DNA of 64,000 bases, taken from positions 1-64,000 of the forward strand of contig NZ_LSRN01000089.1 in the NCBI RefSeq assembly GCF_001885615.1, in the 5' to 3' direction. The notes beneath the pieces were generated by a model, which was not told the DNA's origin, searched no databases, and worked only from the letters and a program-made list of their open reading frames with translations. This stretch comes from Alkalibacterium sp. 20. Its GTDB lineage: Bacteria; Bacillota; Bacilli; Lactobacillales; Carnobacteriaceae_A. This document shows, piece by piece, positions 1-8,321 of the stretch; the stretch's first letter is position 1; every line of letters starts with the position of its first letter. The translations under genes and the position numbers were made by a program.

Positions 1-68
1 ATTCAAACCCAATAGTTATCTGTAGTTTACCAATATCAGAGGGAGTATTTCAATTTTTAAACAACAAA

Positions 69-126
69 AAACTGGGTCCTAAAAGTAGGGTGCTTTATTA
101 AGCGTCTACTTTATAGGATCCAGTTT
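69..126 (-). terminator. Intrinsic terminator of the Gx-transporter gene
   Basis: Two near-complementary 20-base arms at 69-88 and 106-126 form a long imperfect stem. Read on the minus strand, the stem is followed by a T-rich tract. The stop codon of the reverse gene lies inside the upstream arm, so the gene ends within its own terminator. The 68 bases before this hairpin show nothing recognisable. Confidence 0.7.
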
Positions 127-684
127 ATTTAGCTTGTTCATTGATTTAGGTCTTTTTTTTTCCTCATGTGTGTCTCTGAAGCGCTGGATGGTCGAGACGT
201 GTTCCATCAGGAAGTTAGCCGCTATCCCGATCGCTATCCCCGACAGGATACCCATCGAAGACAGGATCGGAAGATAAAGGAGCACGGTCCATGTTTGTGC
301 GATACTACTCGCAACAAGCAGCTGTCCCAGATTATGCAGGATACCTCCCGTGGCACTCACGCCGATAATGCTGACACGTTTCCCTCCAAAGAATTTAACA
401 AATAGCATCCCGAAGTAACTGAGGAGTGCCCCGGCGGTACTGTAAAGAAAGGTTGAAAGAGTACCCCCGAGCAATGTCGTCATTAAGAGTCGCATCCATA
501 CCACTGTAAAACTATCTTTAAAAGGCAGCGTATAGATGGCGACGATTATTATTAAATTAGCTATTCCCAGCTTCGCACCGGGTGCAAAGGCAAAAGGAAA
601 TGGAATACTGCGTTCAATCAAACCTAGGATAACAGCCTGAGCGGAAAGCAGTGAAATGTAAATCATTTTTTGTGTACGGTTCAT
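106..684 (-). CDS. Gx transporter family membrane protein (heptaprenyl diphosphate synthase component I-like)
   Basis: This is a 192-residue, very hydrophobic protein with about five membrane segments and the family's GAKLGIANL stretch near residues 36-44. It matches the Gx transporter family, also annotated as heptaprenyl diphosphate synthase component I. I start it at 684 rather than at the upstream ATG at 759 because AAGGGAT sits just before the inner ATG. It diverges from the apbE-type flavin transferase gene. In Gram-positive bacteria members of this family occur with ApbE proteins in flavin-dependent extracellular electron transfer loci, so a role in exporting or supplying an electron-transfer cofactor is possible. 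The substrate is not known. The 176-base divergent spacer holds no promoter I would name with confidence. Confidence 0.75.
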   Translation of the reverse strand: MNRTQKMIYISLLSAQAVILGLIERSIPFPFAFAPGAKLGIANLIIIVAIYTLPFKDSFTVVWMRLLMTTLLGGTLSTFLYSTAGALLSYFGMLFVKFFGGKRVSIIGVSATGGILHNLGQLLVASSIAQTWTVLLYLPILSSMGILSGIAIGIAANFLMEHVSTIQRFRDTHEEKKRPKSMNKLNKLDPIK

Positions 685-860
685 ATAAATCCCTTCTTTT
701 CTGCACTTACTTGTAATAGTTATAGTTTGCCACAAATGGAGCCAAGTAGCTACGGTCATTAAAAAATTATTAAATCAAATCTAATCTTGTGAAAACATAG
801 ACAGAATAGCACTTTTGAGGTAATATGTACAGAGAAAATGAATGGGAAGGATAATGAATA

Positions 861-1919
861 ATGAAAAAGCGCAATAAAATGGCTTTTGCTTTAATTGGTC
901 TACCCCTTTTCGCATTGTTTCTAGGGGCCTGTGAAGAACAAGACCCAAGAGGACTGGCTGAGAGACCCATTGAAGGTACTGAATTCTTACTTGGAACAGT
1001 TGCAAGCATCAAAGTATATAATGAAGGAAAAGAAGAAGCTCTGGATCTGGCTTTTGAACGTGTCACAGAACTTGACGAGTGGTTTTCGATGCAGAAGGAA
1101 GAGTCTGAAATTTCAGAAGTGAACCGTCAAGCAGGTATAGCGCCAGTAGAAGTTTCTGAAGAAGTCTTTCACGTGATGGAACGTGCCCTTTATTATGCGG
1201 AAGAATCTGGTGGAAAGTTCGACCCGACCATTGGAGCAGTGACGAGCTTATGGAACATTGGACAGGAATACGCAGCTGTCCCTGACCAGGATGAATTAAA
1301 TGCGATTTTGGATGTCGTTGACTACAACTTAGTTGAGTTGAACGAAGAAGACCAGACGATTTTTCTTCAAGAAAAAGGGATGAAACTTGACTTGGGCGCG
1401 ATTGCCAAAGGATATATTACGGATGAAGCTGCCCGGGTACTGACCGAAGAAGGTGTGAATACCGCAATCATCGATTTAGGCGGGGATATCGTAGTCGTGG
1501 GTAACAGCACACGAGGCGAAGATGAACCTTGGCGCGTGGGTATTCAAGATCCTTACGGTGAACGTGGAACGATCCTTGGAATGATCGATTTGGCAGACAG
1601 CGCGATTGTAACATCGGGTATCTACGAACGTAATGTCGAAAAAGACGGAAAATCTTATCATCACCTGATGAATCCGGCAACAGGTTTTCCTGTTGAGAAT
1701 AATATATCCGGGATCAGTATCATTGCGGACAATGCGATGGATGCAGATGCGATAGCGAATATAGCTTTTTCTAAAGGCGTAGAAGAAGGACTTGCCTATA
1801 TCAACGAGCTGCCGGGTGTAGACGTCATATATGTAACAAAAGATAAAAAAGTGTACGCTTCGGATGATGTCATTGACCGAGTAGAAATTACAGATGAATC
1901 TTTTGAGAAAGTAGAATAG
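861..1919 (+). CDS. apbE: FAD:protein FMN transferase, ApbE family lipoprotein
   Basis: This 352-residue protein has a lipoprotein signal ending in the lipobox LGAC with Cys24, so it is anchored on the outer face of the membrane. ApbE enzymes transfer FMN from FAD to a Thr/Ser of target flavoproteins and need Mg2+. Family motifs are visible: DLGAIAKGY, DLGGDIVVVG, the VTSGIYER stretch, HHLMNPATG, and the metal-site segment NAMDADAI near the C-terminus. It is divergent from the Gx-transporter gene, and the pair suggests extracellular flavin chemistry such as flavinylation of an electron-transfer lipoprotein. No target flavoprotein lies in this window. A 6-bp hairpin at 1918-1935 follows the stop codon and is only a weak terminator. 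Confidence 0.9.
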   Translation: MKKRNKMAFALIGLPLFALFLGACEEQDPRGLAERPIEGTEFLLGTVASIKVYNEGKEEALDLAFERVTELDEWFSMQKEESEISEVNRQAGIAPVEVSEEVFHVMERALYYAEESGGKFDPTIGAVTSLWNIGQEYAAVPDQDELNAILDVVDYNLVELNEEDQTIFLQEKGMKLDLGAIAKGYITDEAARVLTEEGVNTAIIDLGGDIVVVGNSTRGEDEPWRVGIQDPYGERGTILGMIDLADSAIVTSGIYERNVEKDGKSYHHLMNPATGFPVENNISGISIIADNAMDADAIANIAFSKGVEEGLAYINELPGVDVIYVTKDKKVYASDDVIDRVEITDESFEKVE

Positions 1920-1925
1920 ACTGAT

Positions 1926-1954
1926 TTGACAGTCTTTCACTTAGATGTTAAAGT
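1926..1954 (+). promoter_or_regulatory. Promoter of rpmG-secE(-nusG)
   Basis: TTGACA at 1926-1931 and TAAAGT at 1949-1954 are separated by 17 bases, a good sigma-A type promoter. It starts inside the small hairpin after apbE and drives the rpmG transcript. Confidence 0.65.
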
Positions 1955-2014
1955 AAACAAGATAATGCACAAATTCAACTTTAAATATGTAATGCGAAAA
2001 GCGAGGATAAACCG

Positions 2015-2164
2015 ATGAAGAAAAAATTAGCACTAGCTTGTACTGTATGTGGATCAAGAAACTACACCAAAGAAGTAGGCGATAAAACGCGTACAGAGCG
2101 TTTAGAAATAAAAAAATATTGTCGTTATTGTAAACAACACACATTGCACAGAGAAACAAAATAA
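2015..2164 (+). CDS. rpmG: 50S ribosomal protein L33 (zinc-ribbon type)
   Basis: This is a 49-residue L33 with a predicted zinc ribbon: Cys9, Cys12, Cys36 and Cys39 in two CxxC pairs, so it is the C+ paralogue type. It starts at ATG 2015 after GAGGAT. The order rpmG-secE-nusG is conserved in Firmicutes and supports the call. The gene is too short for many ORF callers. Confidence 0.95.
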   Translation: MKKKLALACTVCGSRNYTKEVGDKTRTERLEIKKYCRYCKQHTLHRETK

Positions 2165-2197
2165 AGACGGGCAAAATGAACGTGGAAGGAGTAACAC

Positions 2198-2374
2198 ATG
2201 AATAAAGTTAAAACATTTTTAGGCGAAGTAAAACACGAATTAAAAGAAACAACATGGCCTACAAAAGTAGCCATGAAGAAAAACACAATAACTGTATTTG
2301 GTGTCATGGCATTCTTTGGCGTTTTCTTTTATGCCGCTGACTCTGTCATTACTTTTTTATTGAATTTAATATGA
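2198..2374 (+). CDS. secE: Preprotein translocase subunit SecE
   Basis: This 58-residue protein has a charged amphipathic N-terminal part containing the conserved ELKETTWPTK segment (residues 14-23) and one C-terminal transmembrane helix (about 31-56). This is the minimal single-span SecE of Gram-positive bacteria, the clamp subunit of SecYEG. GGAAGGAG precedes ATG 2198. SecY is encoded far downstream in the spc cluster (44.0 kb). Confidence 0.95.
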   Translation: MNKVKTFLGEVKHELKETTWPTKVAMKKNTITVFGVMAFFGVFFYAADSVITFLLNLI

Positions 2375-2434
2375 CAAAAGGGAAAAAGTAGAATTCGTTA
2401 AGGTTTCGTGCTATACTACACTACGAGAACCGGT

Positions 2435-2475
2435 AAAAACCTTCTCTATCGCAGATTGCGTAGAAGGTTTTTTTT
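2435..2475 (+). terminator. Intrinsic terminator/attenuator between secE and nusG
   Basis: Arms AAAAACCTTCT (2435-2445) and AGAAGGTTTTT (2462-2472) enclose a smaller inner stem, and a run of eight T residues follows from 2468. The hairpin lies between secE and nusG. It either ends most rpmG-secE transcripts or attenuates nusG expression. I saw no clean promoter between it and nusG. Confidence 0.75.
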
Positions 2476-2509
2476 AATACAAAAAAACAGTAAAAAAAGG
2501 GAGTCGAAA

Positions 2510-3061
2510 ATGGAAGAATTAGAAACTTCAAAAGCGTGGTACGTGTTACAAGCATACTCAGGTTATGAGAATAAAGTGAAACAGAACTTGGAATCTCGTG
2601 CACACAGTATGAATATGGAACATAATATCCTGCAAGTGTTGATACCTGAAGAAGAAAAAACCGAAGAAAAAGACGGTAAAACTAAAACGGAAATGGAAAA
2701 AGTGTTTCCTGGTTATGTATTAGTTGAAATGATCATGTCAGATGAAGCCTGGTATATCGTGAGAAATACGCCTGGAGTAACAGGGTTTGTAGGATCACAC
2801 GGCGCAGGGAGTAAACCCGCTCCTTTATTACCTGAAGAGGTAGATCAAATTCTCCGTAGTATGGGTATTAATCCGCGTAAAGTGGAAATGGACCTTGAGA
2901 TTGGAGAACGTATCAAGATCAACGATGGCGCGTTCGCTGGCATGGAAGGAAATGTGACTGCGCTCGAAACTGAAAAAGGTAAAATCAAAGCATCGATTGA
3001 AATGTTTGGTAGAGAAACGAACGCAGAACTGGATTACAATCAAATCTCAAAAATAGATTGA
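2510..3061 (+). CDS. nusG: Transcription termination/antitermination factor NusG
   Basis: This 183-residue NusG has the NGN domain (roughly residues 10-115, starting KAWYVLQAYSGYENKV) and a C-terminal KOW domain from about residue 125 (RIKINDGAFAGMEG). NusG binds RNA polymerase at the clamp and modulates pausing and Rho or ribosome contacts. I use ATG 2510, preceded by GGGAG, instead of the ATG at 2408, because the longer form would read through the terminator hairpin and exceed the usual family length of about 180. It lies just upstream of rplK, the normal Firmicutes order. Confidence 0.95.
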   Translation: MEELETSKAWYVLQAYSGYENKVKQNLESRAHSMNMEHNILQVLIPEEEKTEEKDGKTKTEMEKVFPGYVLVEMIMSDEAWYIVRNTPGVTGFVGSHGAGSKPAPLLPEEVDQILRSMGINPRKVEMDLEIGERIKINDGAFAGMEGNVTALETEKGKIKASIEMFGRETNAELDYNQISKID

Positions 3062-3145
3062 GTAGATATTGCTTAATTTATTAAAGTATGGTAATGTTTG
3101 TCAGTGCGCTTTATACACTTAATTAGTGTGAAAGAGTAGAAACAT

Positions 3146-3181
3146 AGTGGGAGAGGAAAATTGAAACCTCATTTAACCACT
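3146..3181 (+). promoter_or_regulatory. Predicted L1-binding RNA motif upstream of rplK
   Basis: AGTGG (3146-3150) pairs with CCACT (3177-3181) and GAGG (3153-3156) pairs with CCTC (3167-3170). Between the stems is an asymmetric internal loop, GA on the 5' side and ATTTAA on the 3' side. This reproduces the L1-binding region of 23S rRNA, a GGUGG/CCACC stem next to a GA and an A-rich loop. L1 autoregulation of the L11 operon through such mimicry is established in other bacteria. Its use here is inferred. Confidence 0.7.
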
Positions 3182-3211
3182 CACGGACACAAAATCAAGG
3201 AGGTATGTCTC

Positions 3212-3637
3212 GTGGCAAAAAAAGTAGTCAAGATTGTGAAATTACAAATACCCGCAGGGAAAGCTAATCCAGCACCCCCAGTAGGTCCGGCATTAGGACA
3301 AGCTCAAGTAAACATTATGGGATTCTGTAAAGAGTTTAACGCTCGTACAGCTGACCAAGCAGGTATGATCATTCCTGTAGTTATTTCTGTTTATGAAGAT
3401 CGTTCATTCACATTTATCACTAAAACTCCACCTGCAGCAGTATTGCTTAAAAAAGCAGCTGGCGTTGAGTCTGGTTCTGGCGAACCAAACACTAAAAAAG
3501 TGGGATCTGTTACAAGCGATCAAGTTAGAGAAATTGCTGAAACAAAAATGGAAGACCTAAACGCAGCTAGTGTAGAAGCAGCAATGCGCATGGTTGAAGG
3601 TACAGCACGTAGTATGGGATTCACTGTCGAAGGTTAA
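3212..3637 (+). CDS. rplK: 50S ribosomal protein L11
   Basis: This is a 141-residue L11, the standard length, with the proline-rich N-terminal segment ([18 protein letters not shown]) and the C-terminal RNA-binding domain that builds the GTPase-associated centre with L10/L12. I choose GTG 3212 because AAGGAGG lies at 3197-3203 with eight bases between. The longer reading from 3161 would translate the predicted L1-binding leader. It is followed by rplA. Confidence 0.97.
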   Translation: MAKKVVKIVKLQIPAGKANPAPPVGPALGQAQVNIMGFCKEFNARTADQAGMIIPVVISVYEDRSFTFITKTPPAAVLLKKAAGVESGSGEPNTKKVGSVTSDQVREIAETKMEDLNAASVEAAMRMVEGTARSMGFTVEG

Positions 3638-3661
3638 TTAGACAATCTCATTGCTTGCTGG

Positions 3662-3768
3662 CTCCGCACCCAATCATTTAAAGAAGACTTTAAATGGAAT
3701 AGAAGGTATTGGTTAAGCCGATACGTTCAGTGCGGAGATCAAGTGGGAGGTCAAACCGTTAACACCAC
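3662..3768 (+). promoter_or_regulatory. Structured rplK-rplA spacer with a second L1-like motif
   Basis: CTCCGCAC (3662-3669) pairs with GTGCGGAG (3730-3737). Inside, CCAAT pairs with ATTGG, and a perfect 9-bp hairpin CATTTAAAG/CTTTAAATG with a four-base loop sits near 3677-3698. Directly after this comes a second L1-type motif: GTGG (3743-3746) with CCAC (3765-3768), GGT with ACC, a 5' GA loop and a 3' GTTAACA loop. It ends 18 bases before the rplA start codon, so L1 binding could block rplA translation. Confidence 0.65.
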
Positions 3769-3786
3769 AATAAGGAGGAAAAAATT

Positions 3787-4482
3787 ATGGCGAAAAAAAG
3801 CAAAAAATTCTTAGCTGCTTTAGAAAAAGTAGACAGAGAAAATAAATATGATGCAATTGAAGCATTAAAATTAGTTAAAGAACTTGACTACTCCAATTTC
3901 GATGCTAGTATTGAAGTGGCTTACAGATTAGGAGTAGATCCTAAACAAGCAGATCAACAGATCCGTGGCGCAATGGTATTGCCACACGGAACAGGTAAAA
4001 CTCAAACGGTTATTGTTTTCGCAAAAGGCGATGCTGCTAAAGCTGCTGAAGAAGCAGGCGCAGATTTCGTTGGCGACAGCGACCTAGTAGAAAAAGTTCA
4101 AGGTGGATGGTTAGACTTTGACGTAGTTGTAGCAGCTCCAGATATGATGGCTGAAGTAGGGAAATTAGGTCGTGTGTTAGGACCCAAAGGTTTAATGCCT
4201 AACCCTAAAACAGGAACAGTTACACCAGATGTAGCCAAAGCTGTTAATGACATCAAAGCTGGTCAAGTCACATACCGTGTCGACCGTCAATCAAATGTAC
4301 ACGTACCAATCGGTAAAGTATCATTTGACCTTGAAAAATTACAAGAAAACTTAGTTGCATTGCATGACGTTATTGTAAAAGCTAAACCTGCAAGTTCTAA
4401 AGGTATTTACATTAAAAACATGGCAATAGCAAGTACGTTTGGTCCTGGCGTAAAAGTAAACCAGAGTACAGTTCTTAAGTAA
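3787..4482 (+). CDS. rplA: 50S ribosomal protein L1
   Basis: This 231-residue L1 forms the mobile L1 stalk with 23S rRNA helices 76-78 and helps release E-site tRNA. The conserved [18 protein letters not shown] segment near residues 135-152 is intact. The start ATG 3787 follows AAGGAGG. L1 is commonly the autogenous repressor of its own operon, and the two L1-like RNA motifs before rplK and before this gene suggest the same here. Confidence 0.97.
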   Translation: MAKKSKKFLAALEKVDRENKYDAIEALKLVKELDYSNFDASIEVAYRLGVDPKQADQQIRGAMVLPHGTGKTQTVIVFAKGDAAKAAEEAGADFVGDSDLVEKVQGGWLDFDVVVAAPDMMAEVGKLGRVLGPKGLMPNPKTGTVTPDVAKAVNDIKAGQVTYRVDRQSNVHVPIGKVSFDLEKLQENLVALHDVIVKAKPASSKGIYIKNMAIASTFGPGVKVNQSTVLK

Positions 4483-4499
4483 AAAAAGTTTATTTTCTC

Positions 4500-4540
4500 T
4501 TGACCTGCATACAATAGCTTGCTATACTTATGCAGGTCAA
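4500..4540 (+). promoter_or_regulatory. rplJ-rplL promoter framed by a 12-bp perfect inverted repeat
   Basis: The -35 TTGACC (4500-4505) and -10 TATACT (4523-4528) have an ideal 17-base spacer. The perfect inverted repeat TTGACCTGCATA (4500-4511) / TATGCAGGTCAA (4529-4540) contains the -35 in its left arm and begins directly after the -10. It has no T-run, so it is not a terminator. It could be an operator for an unknown regulator, or an RNA hairpin for rplA transcript 3' ends. Confidence 0.7.
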
Positions 4541-4705
4541 AGAAATAAATTAAATATGTATTTATAAATGAAGGTAATGGGTTACTATTACCGGATAATA
4601 CCGAAGACAGTATGCGGCTTAGGCCTTAATATCATACCGAGGACACATGTGATTACGTTAATCAACTATGATCCCTCTATGTCTACGGTGACATGGGGTT
4701 TTTTT
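4541..4705 (+). promoter_or_regulatory. L10 leader RNA with intrinsic attenuator
   Basis: A leader of about 165 bases with several pairable segments ends in a terminator: the ATGTC (4679-4683) / GACAT (4690-4694) core extended by CCCTCT with GGGG, then seven T residues (4699-4705). L10(L12)4-controlled leaders upstream of rplJ are known in Firmicutes. The position and the terminator fit this class. Confidence 0.8.
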
Positions 4706-4777
4706 ATACGATAAATTCCTTTCGGAACGTAAGTAAAATCAAATCCTCATTTCAATCGATCAGGAGGTGAAATATCA

Positions 4778-5284
4778 ATGAGTAAAGCAAATGTCATTGC
4801 AAAAAAAGAAGAGATCGTCAATGATATTACGAAGAAATTTCAAGACGCTGAAGCTGTCATAGTTTTTGACTATCGTGGTTTAACAGTGGAACAAGTGACT
4901 GAATTACGTAAACAATTACGTGAAGAAGGAATTGAAATGCGTGTATTGAAGAATACTATGCTTCGTCGTGCTGCAGAAGCAGCTGAGTTATCAGAATTAG
5001 TGGATATCTTTAAAGGACCCACAGCTGTAGCATTCAGTAACGAAGAAGTAGTTGCCCCTGCAAAAATTATTGCAGAATTCGCTAAAACTGCAGAAGCTTT
5101 AGAAATTAAAGGTGGCGTATTGGAAGGTAAAGTTGCAAGTGTTGAACAAATCAACAAAATTGCTAAACTACCAAGCCGAAACGGACTACTTTCTATGCTA
5201 TTATCTGTACTTCAAGCACCTATTCGAAACACAGCCTTGGCAATCAAAGCTGTTGCAGAGAAAAAAGAAGAAGAAGCTGCATAA
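4778..5284 (+). CDS. rplJ: 50S ribosomal protein L10
   Basis: This 168-residue L10 forms the base of the ribosomal stalk and binds L12 dimers through its C-terminal helix. The N-terminal rRNA-binding domain shows the typical [18 protein letters not shown] segment. ATG 4778 follows AGGAGGTGA. It lies behind its own leader attenuator and is co-transcribed with rplL. Lys/Glu-rich residues end the protein. Confidence 0.97.
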   Translation: MSKANVIAKKEEIVNDITKKFQDAEAVIVFDYRGLTVEQVTELRKQLREEGIEMRVLKNTMLRRAAEAAELSELVDIFKGPTAVAFSNEEVVAPAKIIAEFAKTAEALEIKGGVLEGKVASVEQINKIAKLPSRNGLLSMLLSVLQAPIRNTALAIKAVAEKKEEEAA

Positions 5285-5369
5285 AGCAGTCTATTCGACT
5301 AATTTACAGTTATGCTTTTGTATAGCTGGTTAAAAAAATAACTTAAACTATAAATGGAGGAAAACAAAA

Positions 5370-5732
5370 ATGGCATTAGATATTGAAAAGATCATTGCTG
5401 ACTTGAAAGAGTCAACTGTCGTAGAATTAAACGACTTAGTAAGTGCAATTGAAGAGGAATTTGGCGTTGAAGCAGCAGCACCAGTTGCAGCAGCAGGAGC
5501 AGCAACTGTAGAAGAAGAACAAACAGAATTTACTGTTGAATTAACAAGCGTAGGTTCAGCAAAAATCAAAGTTATCAAAGCAGTTCGTGAAGCTACTGGC
5601 TTAGGCTTGAAAGAAGCTAAATCATTAGTAGATGGCGCACCTGCAGCAATTAAAGAAAGTATTTCTAAAGACGAAGCAGAAGAAATGAAAGCTAAATTAG
5701 AAGAAGCTGGCGCATCTGTAGAAGTTAAATAA
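5370..5732 (+). CDS. rplL: 50S ribosomal protein L7/L12
   Basis: This 120-residue L12 has an N-terminal dimerisation domain (residues 1-30), an Ala-rich flexible hinge (about 36-50) and the C-terminal domain with the [20 protein letters not shown] signature that recruits translation GTPases. The start ATG 5370 follows GGAGG. A strong terminator directly downstream ends the rplJL transcript. In most Bacilli the next gene is the rsmC-like methyltransferase and then rpoB. Here about 10 kb intervenes. Confidence 0.98.
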   Translation: MALDIEKIIADLKESTVVELNDLVSAIEEEFGVEAAAPVAAAGAATVEEEQTEFTVELTSVGSAKIKVIKAVREATGLGLKEAKSLVDGAPAAIKESISKDEAEEMKAKLEEAGASVEVK

Positions 5733-5758
5733 TTTTATTTAACTAAAACATATTGAAT

Positions 5759-5801
5759 CCCTTTGCTGTAAGGAGTATCTTTATAGCAAAGGGGTTTTTT
5801 T
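5759..5801 (+). terminator. Intrinsic terminator after rplL
   Basis: CCCTTTGCT (5759-5767) and AGCAAAGGG (5785-5793) pair, with further pairing in the loop, followed by seven T residues at 5795-5801. Confidence 0.9.
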
Positions 5802-5929
5802 GTTCTACACTTTTGTGTCAATTTTGCTATAAAGTGGGAATTATACGGAATATCTGATAGAATATGTCCTTGAATAAGCTTTCTCATGACACTTACCAGG
5901 ATTTGCGTTTACAAAAGAAGGAGAAAAAA

Positions 5930-7126
5930 ATGAATGATGATAAATATCCTCACCGTATTGATTATGGGATAATTCTATCCGTATTGCTCTTGGCTATCAT
6001 AAGTATTGTTTCATTATATTCTACGACAGTGATGATTCAAGGGGCTCCGTTAAGTATGACGCTACGTCAAATCTTGTGGTACGGTTTAGGAACAATAGCC
6101 GTACTTGTAATCATGCAGTTTGATTCAGAGCAATTATGGAAGATGACGAATTATTTATATATCTTAGGGATTGTCGCCCTGGTTTTGACACTCATACTTT
6201 ATGATCGAAATATGGCAATGAGTACGGGTGGAAAATCATGGATTCGTATTGGCCCATTGGGCACTCTTCAACCTTCGGAATTTGTCAAGATCCCTTTTAT
6301 TCTGATGCTGGCCAAAACAGTGACTAAACACAACAGTACTTATCAAGCGAGGGACTATTCCAGTGACTTTCTCTTAATGGGAAAATTGGTATTATATTCC
6401 TCATTGCCGCTCATTTTGGTTTTTATGCAAAATGATTTAGGAACAGGATTGGTTTATATTGCGATCCTTGTTGGTGTCGTGTTGCTCTCAGGCATTAAAT
6501 GGCAAATCTTGTTACCCATTTTCCTGATTATTTCTACGATAGGGTTAACACTTATTGTATTGGCGGTCTATAACCGAGACATGTTACTCGCGACTGGTTT
6601 ATTTAAGCCTTATCAGTTTGCACGGATCGATACTTGGTTGAATCCGCATCAGGGCTCAACCGATGCGACCTATCAAGTGATGCAGGCATTTAAGTCTATT
6701 GGTTCAGGAGGCGTATTTGGTAAAGGCTTCGGTGTGAGTGAGGTTTATGTCCCTGTTAGAGAATCGGATATGATTTTTACGACTATTGCTGAAAACTTCG
6801 GATTCGCAGGTGGATCAATTCTTGTTTTCATTTACTTTGTCCTCGTGTATCATATGATCAAAGTGGTCTATGACACGAGAAATGAATTTTATGCGTACAT
6901 TGCCACTGGAGTCATTATGATGATCGCTTTTCACGTGTTGGAAAACGTTGGGATGAATATTGGCTTGCTGCCAATAACAGGCATTCCTTTACCGTTTGTT
7001 TCTCAAGGAGGGTCATCTCTGCTTGGAAATATGATGGGTATCGGTTTGATCATGTCCATGCGTTACCATCATAAATCTTACTTCTTCTCGGGCGAAGGAG
7101 AAGACTTTCATCCGGGAACGTCATAA
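5930..7126 (+). CDS. rodA: SEDS peptidoglycan glycosyltransferase, RodA type (copy 1)
   Basis: This is a 398-residue polytopic membrane protein of the SEDS family with about ten membrane helices. RodA polymerises lipid II with a class B PBP in the elongation machinery. The catalytic-type aspartate lies in the VPVRESDMIF loop, and the C-terminal VSQGGSSLLGN segment is typical of RodA. I start at ATG 5930 after AAGGAG, since the 22 upstream residues of the longer frame are not membrane-like and lack a binding site. A second, very similar gene lies at 9515-10708. An FtsW-type gene follows after 24 bases, so this looks like a small cell-wall operon. Confidence 0.9.
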   Translation: MNDDKYPHRIDYGIILSVLLLAIISIVSLYSTTVMIQGAPLSMTLRQILWYGLGTIAVLVIMQFDSEQLWKMTNYLYILGIVALVLTLILYDRNMAMSTGGKSWIRIGPLGTLQPSEFVKIPFILMLAKTVTKHNSTYQARDYSSDFLLMGKLVLYSSLPLILVFMQNDLGTGLVYIAILVGVVLLSGIKWQILLPIFLIISTIGLTLIVLAVYNRDMLLATGLFKPYQFARIDTWLNPHQGSTDATYQVMQAFKSIGSGGVFGKGFGVSEVYVPVRESDMIFTTIAENFGFAGGSILVFIYFVLVYHMIKVVYDTRNEFYAYIATGVIMMIAFHVLENVGMNIGLLPITGIPLPFVSQGGSSLLGNMMGIGLIMSMRYHHKSYFFSGEGEDFHPGTS

Positions 7127-7150
7127 GATGCGTAGGAAAGGAGCTGCTTT

Positions 7151-8311
7151 TTGTTAAAGAATAGAATAAAATATGTTGATAAATATCTAGTGTTACCCTA
7201 TATTGCTCTGACGCTTTTCAGTGTTATTATGGTTTATAGTGCGAGCAGTTACAGCGCATTAAATGATTATGGCAATCCACATCATTATTTACCTAGACAA
7301 GCTGTCTTTGTAGGCATGTCATATTTCTTTTTTGTTGTCTCGCTGTTTTTACCTTTACAGATATTGAAACAGAAGAAGGTCGTTATATTTGGGATCCTAC
7401 TCACTGCGGTGTCGTTATTTTTTCTTCTGCTATTCGGCAGAGAGATATATGGAGCGAAAAGGTGGATCGAAACACCGCTGTTTAATATTCAGCCGGCTGA
7501 ATTCACTAAATTTATGGTTATCTGGTATCTAGCTTACATCTTATCTAAAAAACAAAAGAAAATTGCTGAGAATTTTTATCGAGCAGTTGTTGCACCTGTT
7601 TTCCTGGTAGCATTAATCGTGTTGTTCATATACATTCAGCCAGACACGGGATCTGCTTTTATTATTGTGATCATTAGTGCTGTTATGATTTTTGCTAGTG
7701 GGGTGTCACCTAAACTAGGAATGGGTTTCGGCTTGTTCGGAGTGGGAAGCCTTTTTGGTATGACTCAACTCATAAGAAATTTCGGAACAGATCTTTTCTT
7801 TCTTGACGAGTATCGATACAATCGCTTCTTAGGGTATTGGGATCCATTTCAGCTAGCTGAAGGTGCAGGCCTTCAGCTCGTTAATTCTTACTATGCCTTA
7901 AGTCGTGGTGGCTTACTTGGTGTAGGCTTTGGCGACAGCATCCAAAAGACCGGTTATTTACCGTTCCCTTACACCGACTTTATCGTGTCCATCATCGGAG
8001 AAGAATTTGGATTGCTCGGTATTTCCGTTCTTTTTTCAGTTTTCGCTTTGATGGTCTCTCGGATGTTCTTGACTGGCATTCGGTCTAAGAGTGCGTTCAA
8101 CTCATTATTGAGTATCGGTATCGCATCCATGTTTCTAATTCAATCGCTCATTAATCTTATGGGTGTCGTTGGTTTGATGCCTATCACTGGCGTGACTTTT
8201 CCGTTCATCAGTTACGGAGGATCCAGTCTGATGGTGCTATCTGTTTCATTGGGGTTAGTTGCCAATGTCTCAGCTCGGGTCAACTATCAACGAGCAGAAT
8301 CTCAACTCTAG
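7151..8311 (+). CDS. ftsW: SEDS peptidoglycan glycosyltransferase, FtsW type
   Basis: This 386-residue SEDS protein differs clearly from its RodA neighbours and carries FtsW-like features: MVYSASSY near the first helix, FNIQPAEFTKF, the catalytic-type aspartate in FPYTDFIVS, GEEFGLLG, and FPFISYGGSSL. FtsW polymerises septal peptidoglycan with a division PBP. The start is a TTG at 7151, supported by AAAGGAG seven bases upstream. The three genes rodA-ftsW-LURP are tightly spaced, suggesting one transcript ending at the 8820 hairpin. A specialised SEDS role instead of the essential divisome enzyme is possible, as other copies may exist elsewhere in the genome. Confidence 0.82.
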   Translation: MLKNRIKYVDKYLVLPYIALTLFSVIMVYSASSYSALNDYGNPHHYLPRQAVFVGMSYFFFVVSLFLPLQILKQKKVVIFGILLTAVSLFFLLLFGREIYGAKRWIETPLFNIQPAEFTKFMVIWYLAYILSKKQKKIAENFYRAVVAPVFLVALIVLFIYIQPDTGSAFIIVIISAVMIFASGVSPKLGMGFGLFGVGSLFGMTQLIRNFGTDLFFLDEYRYNRFLGYWDPFQLAEGAGLQLVNSYYALSRGGLLGVGFGDSIQKTGYLPFPYTDFIVSIIGEEFGLLGISVLFSVFALMVSRMFLTGIRSKSAFNSLLSIGIASMFLIQSLINLMGVVGLMPITGVTFPFISYGGSSLMVLSVSLGLVANVSARVNYQRAESQL

Positions 8312-8321
8312 GAGGGATTGT

